Made by a program: the position numbers and the translations under genes
The notes under the pieces: generated by a model
The model's input: only the letters and a program-made list of their open reading frames with translations
Databases searched by the model: none
Told to the model about the DNA's origin: nothing
Assembly (NCBI GenBank): GCA_016938035.1
Contig: JAFGVK010000168.1
Span: forward strand, 1 to 39,123
Length of the DNA: 39,123 nt
From: Deltaproteobacteria bacterium
GTDB taxonomy: Bacteria; Myxococcota_A; UBA796; GCA-2862545
Direction: 5' to 3'
Part shown: positions 16,766-25,310 of the stretch, piece after piece
Numbering within the stretch: position 1 is the stretch's first letter
Layout of the letters: the number at the start of each line of letters is the position of its first letter

Positions 16766-17776
16766 CTAGACCTCGCGCTCTGTGCTCGCCGCGAGGGCCT
16801 TCTGGCGCCCCTCGGCGAGCCTGACAGCGAGCATGGCGACGAGCACCCAGGCGAGGCCCAGCGCGATGGTGACCCACCGCAGCTGGAGCCTGTGCCCTGT
16901 GATGGCGATCGCCAGCAGGCCAATGTTCAGGCCCCACGCGCCCAGCGCCAGCTGGGAGGGGGTGTGTCCCAGGGCGAGGTAACGGTGAAACCAGAAGGTC
17001 TTGTGGGGCACCCAGGGGCGATAGCCCTGCCCCAGCCGCCGAAACAGGGTCCAGGTGGCGTCCACCGAGAAGAACAGCGTGACGGTCGCCAGCGGCCAGA
17101 TCACGGTCCAGGTGTAGTCGATCAGCGCCACAAAGAGCAGCCCCCCGAGCACGTATCCGAGCCAGGTGCTGCCCACGTCACCCATGAAGACTCTGGCGGG
17201 GTGCCAGTTGACCCGCAGGAAGCCCAGCCCGACCCCCATCATCACCACCGCCAGCGGCGCGAGCGCGGGGACGATCACCGCGATCCCCAGCCCGATGACC
17301 ACCGCCTCACCCGCCGCCTGTCCGTCCGCCCCGTCCATGAAGTTGTAGAGGTTGACGAACCACCCCCAGGCGAACGCGAGGATGACCTTCTCGGCGACGA
17401 GGGGAAGGAAGAAGAAGAGCTGCGGCAGCACGGCCAGGCCGGCGAGCCCCGCGATCAGGTGCACCCCCAGCCGCACGCTGGCCCGCACCTCGTAGCGGTC
17501 GTCCAGCCACCCTATCGCCGCCACCGCCGCGCTCGCGATGAGCATCACGGTGATGAACCGCGGATAGGGGATCCCGTCCCAGAGGCGCACCGCCAGCAGC
17601 ATCAGGGGCAGGCCAACCGCCACCATCGCGATGCCGCCCCCGTGTGGGGTGGGGTCCTTGTGGAGGCGCCGATCATCCAGGCCCGCCACCATCCCCAGCG
17701 ACCAGCACAGGCGCACCACCGGGGGGCCCAGCAGGGCGACCAGCGCGAAGGAGATCAGCAGGATCAGGCCGACCAC
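16766..17776 (-). CDS. Polyprenyl-phosphate sugar-1-phosphate transferase, WbpL/WecA-like
   Basis: This 336-residue integral membrane protein carries the same superfamily motifs as the enzyme at 13305-14336 but is only distantly similar. The N-terminal LHKDPTPHGGGIAMV is typical of this family, followed by the D-D pair in GWLDDRYEV (about 92-93), NLYNFMDGADG (about 142-152), VFMGDVGSTWLG, and a C-terminal loop with HKTFWFHRYLALGHT holding the His motif. It should prime a lipid-linked glycan on undecaprenyl phosphate. The GTG start is separated by one base from the stop of the upstream GT4 gene. The N-x-F-M-D-G-x-D-G form is closer to WbpL-type enzymes. Having two initiating transferases suggests two glycans or two acceptor routes. 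Confidence 0.87.
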   Translation of the reverse strand: MVGLILLISFALVALLGPPVVRLCWSLGMVAGLDDRRLHKDPTPHGGGIAMVAVGLPLMLLAVRLWDGIPYPRFITVMLIASAAVAAIGWLDDRYEVRASVRLGVHLIAGLAGLAVLPQLFFFLPLVAEKVILAFAWGWFVNLYNFMDGADGQAAGEAVVIGLGIAVIVPALAPLAVVMMGVGLGFLRVNWHPARVFMGDVGSTWLGYVLGGLLFVALIDYTWTVIWPLATVTLFFSVDATWTLFRRLGQGYRPWVPHKTFWFHRYLALGHTPSQLALGAWGLNIGLLAIAITGHRLQLRWVTIALGLAWVLVAMLAVRLAEGRQKALAASTEREV

Positions 17777-17777
17777 C

Positions 17778-19058
17778 TCACGCTCCTCGCGGGGGGAGCT
17801 CGCGGGCGTCCCGCCCAGTGAGGCGCTCGAAGAGCCCTAGGTACTGCGCCGCCAGCCTGCGGTGGCTGAACCGCTCCTCCACGAAGGCCCTGCCCGCCGC
17901 GCCCAGCCGCGCCCTGCGCGCGGGGTCACTCAGCAGGCCGCGCAGGGCTCCGCGCAGCGCCTCGGGATCCTCGCTGGGGACCACCTCGGCGCTCCCGCTC
18001 TCGGCCATCAGCGCCGCGCCCTCGCCCCGCAGGGCGCCCACCGCGCAGCGCGAGGCGGCCATCACCTCGAACATCTTGGAGGGGATGAACATGTCGAAGT
18101 CGGGGATGTCCTTCAGGCAGACCACGTTGACGTCCGCCATCGCGTACCAGGCCCAGGTCTCGCTGTGAGGGACCGGTGGGAGGAAGCGCACCTGCCCCAG
18201 CTCAGCGGCGAGGGCCTCCAGCCTGGCCTTGTCGGCGCCCTGCCCGACGAAGAGGAAGACCACGTCCTCGCCCGGCGCAAAGCCACGCGCCGCGTCGAGG
18301 ATCTGGTCCAGGGCCTGCGCCTGTCCGTGGTTGCCCAGGTACAGCACCACCCGCTGGTCTGGCCGTATCCCCAGGCGCTCGCGGAGCGCCGCGGGCGCTT
18401 CGCCGCGCTGCACCGCGTCCGCCCGAGCCAGATCGGCCTCGGACACCCCGTTGAACACCACCCACAGCTTGTCGGGATCGATCCCTCTACCCGCGATCTC
18501 GCGGGCAAAGGACGTCGTGACCGTCACCACCGCGTCCGCGCGCCGGTAGAGCCCCAGCTCGATACGCTCCAGCAGGTCGTAGAGCGCCCCCGGACTGAGG
18601 ATGTCCATCTGCAGAAAGATCGCCGGCCACAGGTCCCGCACCTCAAAGACGAAGCGCGCGCCGTAGCGCCGCGAGAGCAGCCAAGCCGCCCCCACCCCAA
18701 AGAAGGAGGGCGAGCTAGCCATGATGACGTCAGGCACGGGCCCGTGGGGGCGGAGGAGGTTGTAGGCAGCCACACTCCCTGCGAAGGAGATCATGCCCGC
18801 GACCCGCTTCACCTTGCCCCTGTTAGGGGCGATGTAGGACCTGTGCCGGCGGACCTTGACCCCGTCCTCCTCGCGCTCGCTCCAGGGGGGCAGGTCTCGG
18901 TAGCCCTCCTGCACCACCCCGTCGGGGTGGTTGGGAATGCCTGTGAAGATGACCACATCCTGCCCCGCGCGCACCCACTCGGCGGCGAGGCCGCTCAGCC
19001 GGGCGCTTGGAGCGCCTGGCTCCGGCGGGTAGTACTGCGTCACGACCCAGATCTGCAT
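17778..19058 (-). CDS. Glycosyltransferase, GT4 family (WbuB-like)
   Basis: The 426-residue product begins MQIWVVTQYYPPEPGAPSAR, the classic N-terminus of WbuB-type glycosyltransferases, then IPNHPDG, MASSPSFFGVGAAW and FEVRDLWPAI. The C-terminal half shows VVLYLGNHGQAQALDQ, FLFVGQGADK and the donor-site segment IPSKMFEVMAASR. Members of this branch often transfer an aminosugar such as FucNAc in O-antigen clusters. A GTG three codons earlier is possible, but the ATG chosen has GGAG eight bases upstream and fits the family N-terminus. It is the first gene of the minus-strand polysaccharide cluster, with about 110 bases separating it from the caspase gene. The sugar is unknown. Confidence 0.9.
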   Translation of the reverse strand: MQIWVVTQYYPPEPGAPSARLSGLAAEWVRAGQDVVIFTGIPNHPDGVVQEGYRDLPPWSEREEDGVKVRRHRSYIAPNRGKVKRVAGMISFAGSVAAYNLLRPHGPVPDVIMASSPSFFGVGAAWLLSRRYGARFVFEVRDLWPAIFLQMDILSPGALYDLLERIELGLYRRADAVVTVTTSFAREIAGRGIDPDKLWVVFNGVSEADLARADAVQRGEAPAALRERLGIRPDQRVVLYLGNHGQAQALDQILDAARGFAPGEDVVFLFVGQGADKARLEALAAELGQVRFLPPVPHSETWAWYAMADVNVVCLKDIPDFDMFIPSKMFEVMAASRCAVGALRGEGAALMAESGSAEVVPSEDPEALRGALRGLLSDPARRARLGAAGRAFVEERFSHRRLAAQYLGLFERLTGRDARELPPRGA

Positions 19059-19170
19059 CCCATCCACTCCGATGGTTCTCGGGAACGAGGCCGTAGCTTA
19101 GCCGCTGGTTTGCAGTCCGGCACCTCCCTAGTGCTCCCACGCGGCGCGCGGCGGACATTTCCTTCATCCC

Positions 19171-21365
19171 TCAGTCCAGGACCGTGGCCTTCCAGGTCCA
19201 CTCGGAGTCTCCTGGGTCGAGGGACAGGGCCCGCTTCCAAGTCTGAGAGGCCTCCGCCCACCTGCTGTGGTTCACGAGCTGGTCCCCCATGTCCCCGATG
19301 AGCTCGTCGTTGGAGCTGCTCACCGCCAAGCGCTCCAGCACCTGCAGCAGTGTCTGCCCAGTGAGGAGCATCACCCGCCGGCGCCACTCGTCATCCGAGG
19401 GGTCCGCGTCCAGCGCCCTGGTGAACCAGGTCGCCGCGGCCGAGCGGTCGCCCCTGCCCAGCGCGATATAGCCGAGGGCGCCGGCCACGTCGTCGGAGTG
19501 GCCCGAGCCCCAGCGCTGCTCCAGGGTGCTGGTCGAGACGCAGCGCTCGATCTTTCCCTGCCACTCGGAGTCGCCGGGATCGCGCCGGCCCGCCTCCGAC
19601 CAGGAGCGACAGGCGGCGTCCCACTGCCCGAACCAACCCAGCAGATCCCCCAGATCACCGGTGGGCTCGTCGCCAGCGTCCGCCGCCGCCTTGACCCTGG
19701 CCTCGGACAGGAGGGCCTCCGCCTCGGAGGAGCCCGGTGTGACCACCAGGGCCAGCTTGCGCGACCACTCTCCGTCGCCGGGGTCGAGCTGGTGCGCCCT
19801 CCGCCACCCGTCGGCTGCGTCGCTCCACCGCGCCATGTCGAAGGCGTAGTCCCCCAGGTCGCCCCACACCTCGTCGTTGCTCCCCGCGTAGCGGCGCAGC
19901 ACCGCCTCGCGCGACGTGCGGCTGAGGCCGATCACCCGGTACTGTAGCTCTGAGGAGCTGGGGTTGAGGGCCAGCGCCCGCTGGTAGCGATCCAGCGCGC
20001 CCGCCCGGTCCCCCCGCGCCAGCAGCTGCGCGGCCTGAGCCTTCAGCCCGTCCTCGTCCTCGGGGACGGCGGCAGACACCACCTGCTGCGACGCAGGGGC
20101 GCCGCCACAGCGCTCGCCCAGCTTGCGGGACCACTCGGAGTCGTCCCCGTCCAGCTCGTGGGCGCGGCTCCACGCCCCACAGGCCTCCGAGATCCGCCCC
20201 ACCGTAGCCAGGGCGTCCCCGTGGTTGCCCCAGTGCTCGTCACTGGAGGGCATGAGCTGCACCGCCCGCTCGGTGAGCGTGACCACCTCGGAGCCCCCGC
20301 CAAGCCGCACCAGCTTGTCCGGCCACTCTGTGTCGTCCGGATCGAGCTGCAGGGCGATCAGCCAGGCGTCGCGGGCGATCCCCTGCTCCCCCGCGTCCGA
20401 CGCCGCGTCCCCCAGGTCTCCCCACAGCTCGTCGTTGGCGGCGTCGCCCCGCACAGCCTGCACCTGGGCGCTGACCCGGCTCGACGCCGCGGCCAGCACC
20501 TCGGCCGGCTGCCTGCTCCCAGACGAGGGCGGGGTGTAGGAGGGGGCCGCGCTCTGAGCGCTCCCGCTGCACTCCCCCACCTTGCGCTGCCACTCGCTGT
20601 CCGCGGGGTCGAGCTGCTGGGCCCTCGCCCACTGAGCGCAGGCCTCTGCGCGGTGCCCCGCCCCGGCGAGGGCGTCGCCGTAGTTGCCGACCACCTCGTC
20701 GCTGCTGGGGTAGCGCGAGGCGGTGGACGCCAGGATGCTGACCAGCCGCTCCCCCGCCCCCAGGTTGAGGGCCTTGGCTGCCCACTCCCCGTCGTCATCG
20801 TCGAGCGAGAGCGCGTAGAGGTAGACCTCCATCGCCAGCGAGGTGCGCCCCGCCTCCTGGAGCGCGTCTCCCGCGTCCCCCCACAGCTCGTCATTGGACG
20901 GCTCGCGCTGCAGGCCCGCCGCCTGGGTGCCCAGACCCGCGGCACGGATCTGGTCCACCAGCGAGCCGCTGGAGCCACCGCTGGACACCGGGGCGCTCAC
21001 CGCCGCCACCGCCTGTCCGCTTCCACCGCAGCTCTGGTCCAGCTTGCGGGTCCACTCGGAGTCGGCGCTGTCGAGATCGTGGGCCCTGCCCCACTCGTAG
21101 CAGGCCCAAGCCCGCTGCCCCCGCGCCTCGGCGACGTCACCCAGGTCTCCGTGGCGCTCGTCCGAGGTGGGCTCCAGACGGATGCTCCGCACCAGCACCG
21201 CGAGGGCCTGATCACCCTCCACCAGGCCGATCAGCTTGCCGCTCCACTCTGAGTCGTCCGGGTCCTGCTCCATGGCCTCCATATAGAGGAGCTGCGCGGT
21301 GAGTCCGTTCCCCCGGTCAGCGGCTTTGTCGGCCAGATCACCGATCGCCTCGTCGTCTCCCCCCG
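19171..21365 (-). repeat. About eleven coded TPR-like repeats ending D-S-E-W
   Basis: In the caspase-fold protein the D-x-E-W signature recurs at nucleotide positions near 21244, 21052, 20782, 20590, 20323, 20131, 19765, 19561, 19386 and 19197, with one degenerate unit (NPSSSELQ) near 19945. Spacing is about 58-68 codons for most, with two longer intervals near 90 codons at the start where Ser/Gly-rich linkers intervene. The repeats differ in sequence but keep the signature, so this is an old array maintained by selection. Confidence 0.85.
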
Positions 21366-22803
21366 CCGCGTCCGCCTTCTTGAAGAGCTTGCGCGAGAAG
21401 CCGTCGTCGGGGCGCGGGGTGGCCCGGAGCGCCGCATAGCCGCCATCCCAGCTGGTGTTCTGCACCCAGGGGGGCACCTCCCTGTTCGGCGCGGCGGGCG
21501 CAGAGACCACCGGCGCGGCGTAGGCCTGGCGGTTGGCCTCCGCCATCCACACCCGCGCCTCCTGCACCTCGGGGATCTGCACAGGGACGTGCTGATCGTC
21601 GATAGAGATCGCGGCGGCGCCGTAGGTGTCGAGGAAGGCCTGCACCGCCATCCGCGCCTCCTCGCTGGGGGTGGAGAGGAAGGGGGTGGTCGCCCCCCAG
21701 GCCTGCGTCGCCTCGCGGAACAGGGCGGCACGCGCCGCCTCGATCCTGCGCCCGCGCTCCGCGTCCACCGCGGCCAGCAGCGTCGCCTCGCGGGCCTCTG
21801 CCGCCTCTCGCTCTTCCTTGATGCGGCGCAGCTCCTCCAGCTTGGCCAGATAGTCGTTGCCGCCTGTCTGGATGACCGCGGTTCCCGCAGCCACCGGGAT
21901 CGGCGCCTTGATCTTGGAGAGGGTGAGCTCGGCCAGATCCGGCCCCGCCTCGCGGCCAGAGGACATCACCGCACCCTGGAGGGGCGCCCGGTCCTCCCTG
22001 GTGGGGAGCTGCTCGCCACCTCCCATCGTGCGCACCGCCCCGTAGGTGTACTGCTGGGCCTCGGCCAGGGTCACCCTCCCGTCCTTCTGCCCGTCGAGCT
22101 CGCCGTCGGCCCACCCGCGCAGGGCGCCCACCGCGAAGTAGGTGAACAGCCCGTGCTCAGCGGCGCGGTAGGGGCCCGACAGCTCGTCGGCGCTGGTGGC
22201 GAACCAGTGGACCACCTTGGGCACGGGCGCCGCGGCGTGGACGGGCACCGCGAAGCGCTTGCCGTCGAGCAGCGCCTCTCCGCTGCGGCCTGTGCCCGAG
22301 TAGCAGGAGTCGACCATCACCACCGCGTCCGCCGCCTGGGAGCGCTCGGCCAGCCGGTCGATCTCTGCGACCGAGACCGCGTAGGCGTCCTCCTCAAGCG
22401 AGCCGGCCTTGCCCTGCATGTCCACCCCCAGCAGGAGGCGATCGCCCGTGCTCGGGTGGGCCGCGCCGTGCCCCGCGAAGTAGATCCACAGGGTGCCCTC
22501 TGGACCCACCTGGGAGGCTGCCTCCTCGATCGCCTGCCGCATCTCCTTGGCGGTGGGAGATCGGCTCAGGAGGGAGACCCTGGTGGGGGGCACCCCCCTG
22601 GTGTAGACCAGGAAGCTGTAGAAGGCCTCAGCGTCGCGCAGGGCGAAGGGCACGTCGGGGAGGAAGGCGTAGTCCTCGATGCCGATCACCACCGCCGCGT
22701 CCGCACGGGCCACTGCGCCGGTCTGGTGGCGCTCGATGACGTCAGGCACCCCCGCGAGCGCGAGGGAGGGAAGCAGGGCGAGAGAGAGAAGCGTGCGGCG
22801 CAT
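19171..22803 (-). CDS. Secreted caspase-fold protease (C14/metacaspase-like) with TPR-like 'SEW' repeats
   Basis: The 1210-residue product has a signal peptide (MRRTLLSLALLPSLALA), so it acts outside the cytoplasm. A caspase-fold domain spans about residues 35-285: AVVIGIEDY, LRDAEAFYSFL, WIYFAGHGA with catalytic His112, VVMVDSCYSG with catalytic Cys167, and HWFATSADELS, then HGLFTYFAVGALRG. A charged helix follows (about 320-370, KLEELRRIKEEREAAEA). From about 480 to the end there are about eleven TPR-like repeats with a shared signature: S-N-D-E-x-x-G-D-x-G-D, a helix, W-x-R-A-x-x-L-D-P-x-D-S-E-W, then a Lys-containing end. The repeat region may bind proteins and position or regulate the protease. 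A good AGGA site lies five bases before the ATG. The substrate is unknown. Confidence 0.88.
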   Translation of the reverse strand: MRRTLLSLALLPSLALAGVPDVIERHQTGAVARADAAVVIGIEDYAFLPDVPFALRDAEAFYSFLVYTRGVPPTRVSLLSRSPTAKEMRQAIEEAASQVGPEGTLWIYFAGHGAAHPSTGDRLLLGVDMQGKAGSLEEDAYAVSVAEIDRLAERSQAADAVVMVDSCYSGTGRSGEALLDGKRFAVPVHAAAPVPKVVHWFATSADELSGPYRAAEHGLFTYFAVGALRGWADGELDGQKDGRVTLAEAQQYTYGAVRTMGGGEQLPTREDRAPLQGAVMSSGREAGPDLAELTLSKIKAPIPVAAGTAVIQTGGNDYLAKLEELRRIKEEREAAEAREATLLAAVDAERGRRIEAARAALFREATQAWGATTPFLSTPSEEARMAVQAFLDTYGAAAISIDDQHVPVQIPEVQEARVWMAEANRQAYAAPVVSAPAAPNREVPPWVQNTSWDGGYAALRATPRPDDGFSRKLFKKADAAGGDDEAIGDLADKAADRGNGLTAQLLYMEAMEQDPDDSEWSGKLIGLVEGDQALAVLVRSIRLEPTSDERHGDLGDVAEARGQRAWACYEWGRAHDLDSADSEWTRKLDQSCGGSGQAVAAVSAPVSSGGSSGSLVDQIRAAGLGTQAAGLQREPSNDELWGDAGDALQEAGRTSLAMEVYLYALSLDDDDGEWAAKALNLGAGERLVSILASTASRYPSSDEVVGNYGDALAGAGHRAEACAQWARAQQLDPADSEWQRKVGECSGSAQSAAPSYTPPSSGSRQPAEVLAAASSRVSAQVQAVRGDAANDELWGDLGDAASDAGEQGIARDAWLIALQLDPDDTEWPDKLVRLGGGSEVVTLTERAVQLMPSSDEHWGNHGDALATVGRISEACGAWSRAHELDGDDSEWSRKLGERCGGAPASQQVVSAAVPEDEDGLKAQAAQLLARGDRAGALDRYQRALALNPSSSELQYRVIGLSRTSREAVLRRYAGSNDEVWGDLGDYAFDMARWSDAADGWRRAHQLDPGDGEWSRKLALVVTPGSSEAEALLSEARVKAAADAGDEPTGDLGDLLGWFGQWDAACRSWSEAGRRDPGDSEWQGKIERCVSTSTLEQRWGSGHSDDVAGALGYIALGRGDRSAAATWFTRALDADPSDDEWRRRVMLLTGQTLLQVLERLAVSSSNDELIGDMGDQLVNHSRWAEASQTWKRALSLDPGDSEWTWKATVLD

Positions 22804-22962
22804 GGTGTCCTCGGGGGATGTCGCCGAACACTATTTCACAATTCGCACCACGACACCCACCCCAGCGCATCACAGCCAGATGATGTATGCGCCCTCTCGC
22901 CGCTCATCTCCGCGCAGGGGTAGCCCAGCGGCCAGTGGTCGCCCCCGTGGGACGGACCGGAC

Positions 22963-24504
22963 TCAGGGCGCGTCGCGCCTGCGCCGGTAGCCCAGCAGCG
23001 GCAGCAGCCACAGGCCCAGCGCGCCCGCTGGAGCGGTGGCGCACCCCTTGGGCTCCTCCACCTCCTGGACGGGCTGCTCCGGCTCCTCGTACTGCTCGTA
23101 GAGGCGCAGCCGGTAGTCGTAGCCCAGGCCGCGGTCCACCGGGGACGCGACCGCGGAGACCACCAGCCACAGCTCGTCCCTCCCCGAGAGATCACCGAGC
23201 TCCGCCGCCGCGCGCCCGTCCACCACGGGGATATCGGTACGGACGTGCTCATCGCCGGTCCGCTCCACCAGGGTCAGGCTCCACTGGACCGAGGGATCCT
23301 CCACCTCCAGCTCCAGGCCGGTCTGGACGAAGGGCTTGGAGATCATCCAGTAGTTGGTGCCGAAGGTGTGGGGAGGCTCGTCGGGGCTCCGCCAGCTCTC
23401 ATCCACCCCGCGGAAGGTCCCGCTGGGAGCGTGTGAGCCCCCCCCGGAGAGCCCCCCCCACTGGTCGATCCAGTAGCGATAGTTCTCGCCCAGCGGGTAG
23501 TCCCAGGTGGCGTTGTGGGCCGCGAAATCGAAGAAGGTCGCGGCCAGATCGGTGCCCTCCTCCTCCAGCAGTCCGCCGATCACCACCAGGGGATCCCCCC
23601 GCAGCGGCGCCTCCTCCCAGGAGCGCTTGATGAATTCCCCGCCGTACCGGTCGGAGAGAAAGCGCGGGAAGACGAAGGACCCGTACTGGTACAGCTCCGC
23701 CAGGGTGCCGGTGTCAGGGTAGTCGAAGAAGTTGAGGGGGTACTCCGGCAGGTAGGCGAAGCTCACCACGAACCCAGAGGCGCTGACGTGCTCGGGGTAG
23801 ACCTGCTCCTCGGCCCAGACCGCGGTGGACTCGAAGTACCAGGCCCCCTGCCCCTGGTACTGATAGCCGCCGATCTGCCCCTGCAGGGCGTGAAAGAACT
23901 CGTGGGCGGCGGTGCTCGCGGCGCTGTCCTCGTCGCGGACCTGACTCGCGGCGATGACGATCATCGGCCAGCCGTCGCCGTCGTAGTAGTAGTAGCCCGC
24001 GGCACCCATCGAGGAGGGGGTGCCCCCGTCCGTGTCACCGATGTAGACGTTGAACTTGTACTTGTCGGACTCGCGGGGGGCCTCGAAGCCCCACCCCACG
24101 ACCTCCTCGGCCCAGGCCCGCTCGAAGGCGTCGGCGAGGGCGTGGACGTTCTCCTCCGAGAAGCGCGCGTAGGAGCCCCACTTGACCGCGAAATTGTCGG
24201 TCTCATACTGGTAGGGGTAGGGGTCGACCAGCGCGTCGCGCACCAGCTTCCCGTCCGTCACCTCCCCGTCGGGGGGGAGCGGGGAGCGCGGGAGCAGCAG
24301 GCCAGTGGCCGCGGCGGGGAGGCCACGGCGGACCATCGCCTCGTCAAAGCAGCGCGCCTCGCCCGCGTCCCGCGCCCGCTCCAGGCCGGTCATCAGGGCG
24401 GTGGTGGCGCAGTGTGCGTCGGCGAGCAGCGCCTCATCCACCGCGGTGACGATGGGATCACAGGAGGTGCCCGCCAGAGCGAGCGGCGCGAGGAGCAACA
24501 GCAT
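22963..24504 (-). CDS. Secreted zinc metallopeptidase with MYXO-CTERM-like anchor
   Basis: The 513-residue product has a leader (MLLLLAPLALAG) and a zinc-peptidase motif H201-E-F-F-H205 in TAAHEFFHALQ. Glu225 in AWYFESTAVWAEE is the likely third zinc ligand, giving a gluzincin pattern seen in myxobacterial MXAN_6640-type putative metalloproteases. A beta-rich C-terminal region follows (about 370-470). The end shows a Glu/Pro-rich linker, then GCATAPAGALGLWLLPLLG and an Arg cluster, the arrangement of the MYXO-CTERM sorting tag (Cys, hydrophobic segment, Arg-rich end). The protein is therefore probably anchored to the cell surface. GGAG precedes the ATG by five bases. It lies upstream of the caspase-fold gene on the same strand, 159 bases apart. 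The substrate is unknown. Confidence 0.85.
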   Translation of the reverse strand: MLLLLAPLALAGTSCDPIVTAVDEALLADAHCATTALMTGLERARDAGEARCFDEAMVRRGLPAAATGLLLPRSPLPPDGEVTDGKLVRDALVDPYPYQYETDNFAVKWGSYARFSEENVHALADAFERAWAEEVVGWGFEAPRESDKYKFNVYIGDTDGGTPSSMGAAGYYYYDGDGWPMIVIAASQVRDEDSAASTAAHEFFHALQGQIGGYQYQGQGAWYFESTAVWAEEQVYPEHVSASGFVVSFAYLPEYPLNFFDYPDTGTLAELYQYGSFVFPRFLSDRYGGEFIKRSWEEAPLRGDPLVVIGGLLEEEGTDLAATFFDFAAHNATWDYPLGENYRYWIDQWGGLSGGGSHAPSGTFRGVDESWRSPDEPPHTFGTNYWMISKPFVQTGLELEVEDPSVQWSLTLVERTGDEHVRTDIPVVDGRAAAELGDLSGRDELWLVVSAVASPVDRGLGYDYRLRLYEQYEEPEQPVQEVEEPKGCATAPAGALGLWLLPLLGYRRRRDAP

Positions 24505-24578
24505 GGGGACTCCGTCAACGAGTGCGTCGGTCCTCCTATAGCTGGAAGCGCGCCCACCCGCTCAAGCCATCAGGCTCC

Positions 24579-24657
24579 GGGTGGCCCTCCTCACCGCGGC
24601 GCGAGGGGCGATCGCGCCGCGCGAGGCCCCGTTCAGCTGCGGGTGGCCCTCCTCACC
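24579..24657. repeat. 17-bp direct repeat flanking a hairpin
   Basis: GGGTGGCCCTCCTCACC occurs at 24579-24595 and again at 24641-24657, 62 bases apart. The second copy includes the stop codon of the Nudix gene. The repeats bracket the hairpin at 24595-24621. This looks like a small local duplication. Confidence 0.7.
24595..24621 (-). terminator. Hairpin downstream of the Nudix gene
   Basis: CGCGGCGCG (24595-24603) and CGCGCCGCG (24613-24621) form a perfect 9-bp stem with a 9-base loop. It lies just downstream of the Nudix stop and upstream of the metallopeptidase start, so a terminator role is plausible. There is no T-run. Confidence 0.4.
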
Positions 24658-25219
24658 TGTCTCGCCGCTCGATGCGGTCGAGCAGCTGGTCCACCACCCT
24701 GAGCGTCAGCCCCCACAGGCAGCGCCCGTCGATCTCCACACAGGGGAAGCTCAGCCGCGATCCGCCCCACTCCAGCGGCATGGTGCGCCTCCCCTCCCCC
24801 GCCAGCAGGCGCGCCAGCGGCACAGAGAACACCTCCGCCACCTCCTCGTTTGGCGCGGGCACGGGCTCCTGTCGCAGGAGGAAGGCGTAGGGCCACACGC
24901 ACATCCTGCGGCTCATCAGCGGCGCGACGGGATCGAGCGCGCCGAGGTACTCAGCGCCCTCCAGCGAGAGCCCCAGCTCCTCCCAGGTCTCGCGCATCGC
25001 GGTGTGGCGGAGCGAGCGATCCGCGGGCTCGCGGCGGCCACCCGGCAGGGCGAGGTGCCCGCTCCAGGGGTCGCCGTCCTGCTCGGCGCGCTGGATCACC
25101 AGCAGCTCCAGGGCGGGGGTGAAGACCGCCGCGATAGCCGCCTCGGGGAGGTCGGGGGGGCAGCGCGCCACCACGGGGCGCGCCAGCGAGCGGCGGAGGT
25201 GTTCGAGGAGGGTGCTCAT
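24653..25219 (-). CDS. Nudix hydrolase, CoA pyrophosphatase-like
   Basis: The 188-residue protein contains a Nudix box, LPGGRREPADRSLRHTAMRE then TWEELGL (about residues 58-84), with the REx2EE core intact. The D-x-S insertion in the box, and the preceding VIQRAEQDGDPWSGHLALPG, match the NUDT7/CoA pyrophosphatase branch, which splits coenzyme A or related nucleoside diphosphate derivatives. Length is normal for that branch. GGGGGA lies a few bases before the ATG. It diverges from the signal peptidase gene across about 90 bases. It is probably a cytoplasmic housekeeping enzyme; other nucleotide substrates cannot be excluded. Confidence 0.85.
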   Translation of the reverse strand: MSTLLEHLRRSLARPVVARCPPDLPEAAIAAVFTPALELLVIQRAEQDGDPWSGHLALPGGRREPADRSLRHTAMRETWEELGLSLEGAEYLGALDPVAPLMSRRMCVWPYAFLLRQEPVPAPNEEVAEVFSVPLARLLAGEGRRTMPLEWGGSRLSFPCVEIDGRCLWGLTLRVVDQLLDRIERRDR

Positions 25220-25310
25220 GTCCCCCTGCTAGCACGGTGGCGGGACCTGACACCAGTGGTGGACCCGCGGAGTTCGCTCCGATAGAGCGGCGTCACCGCC
25301 AGGAGACTCA

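Noticed and set aside
21589..22923. Plus-strand open frame (444 codons) opposite the caspase domain
   Set aside because: The opposite strand has the caspase motifs, a signal peptide and a ribosome site; this frame has none.
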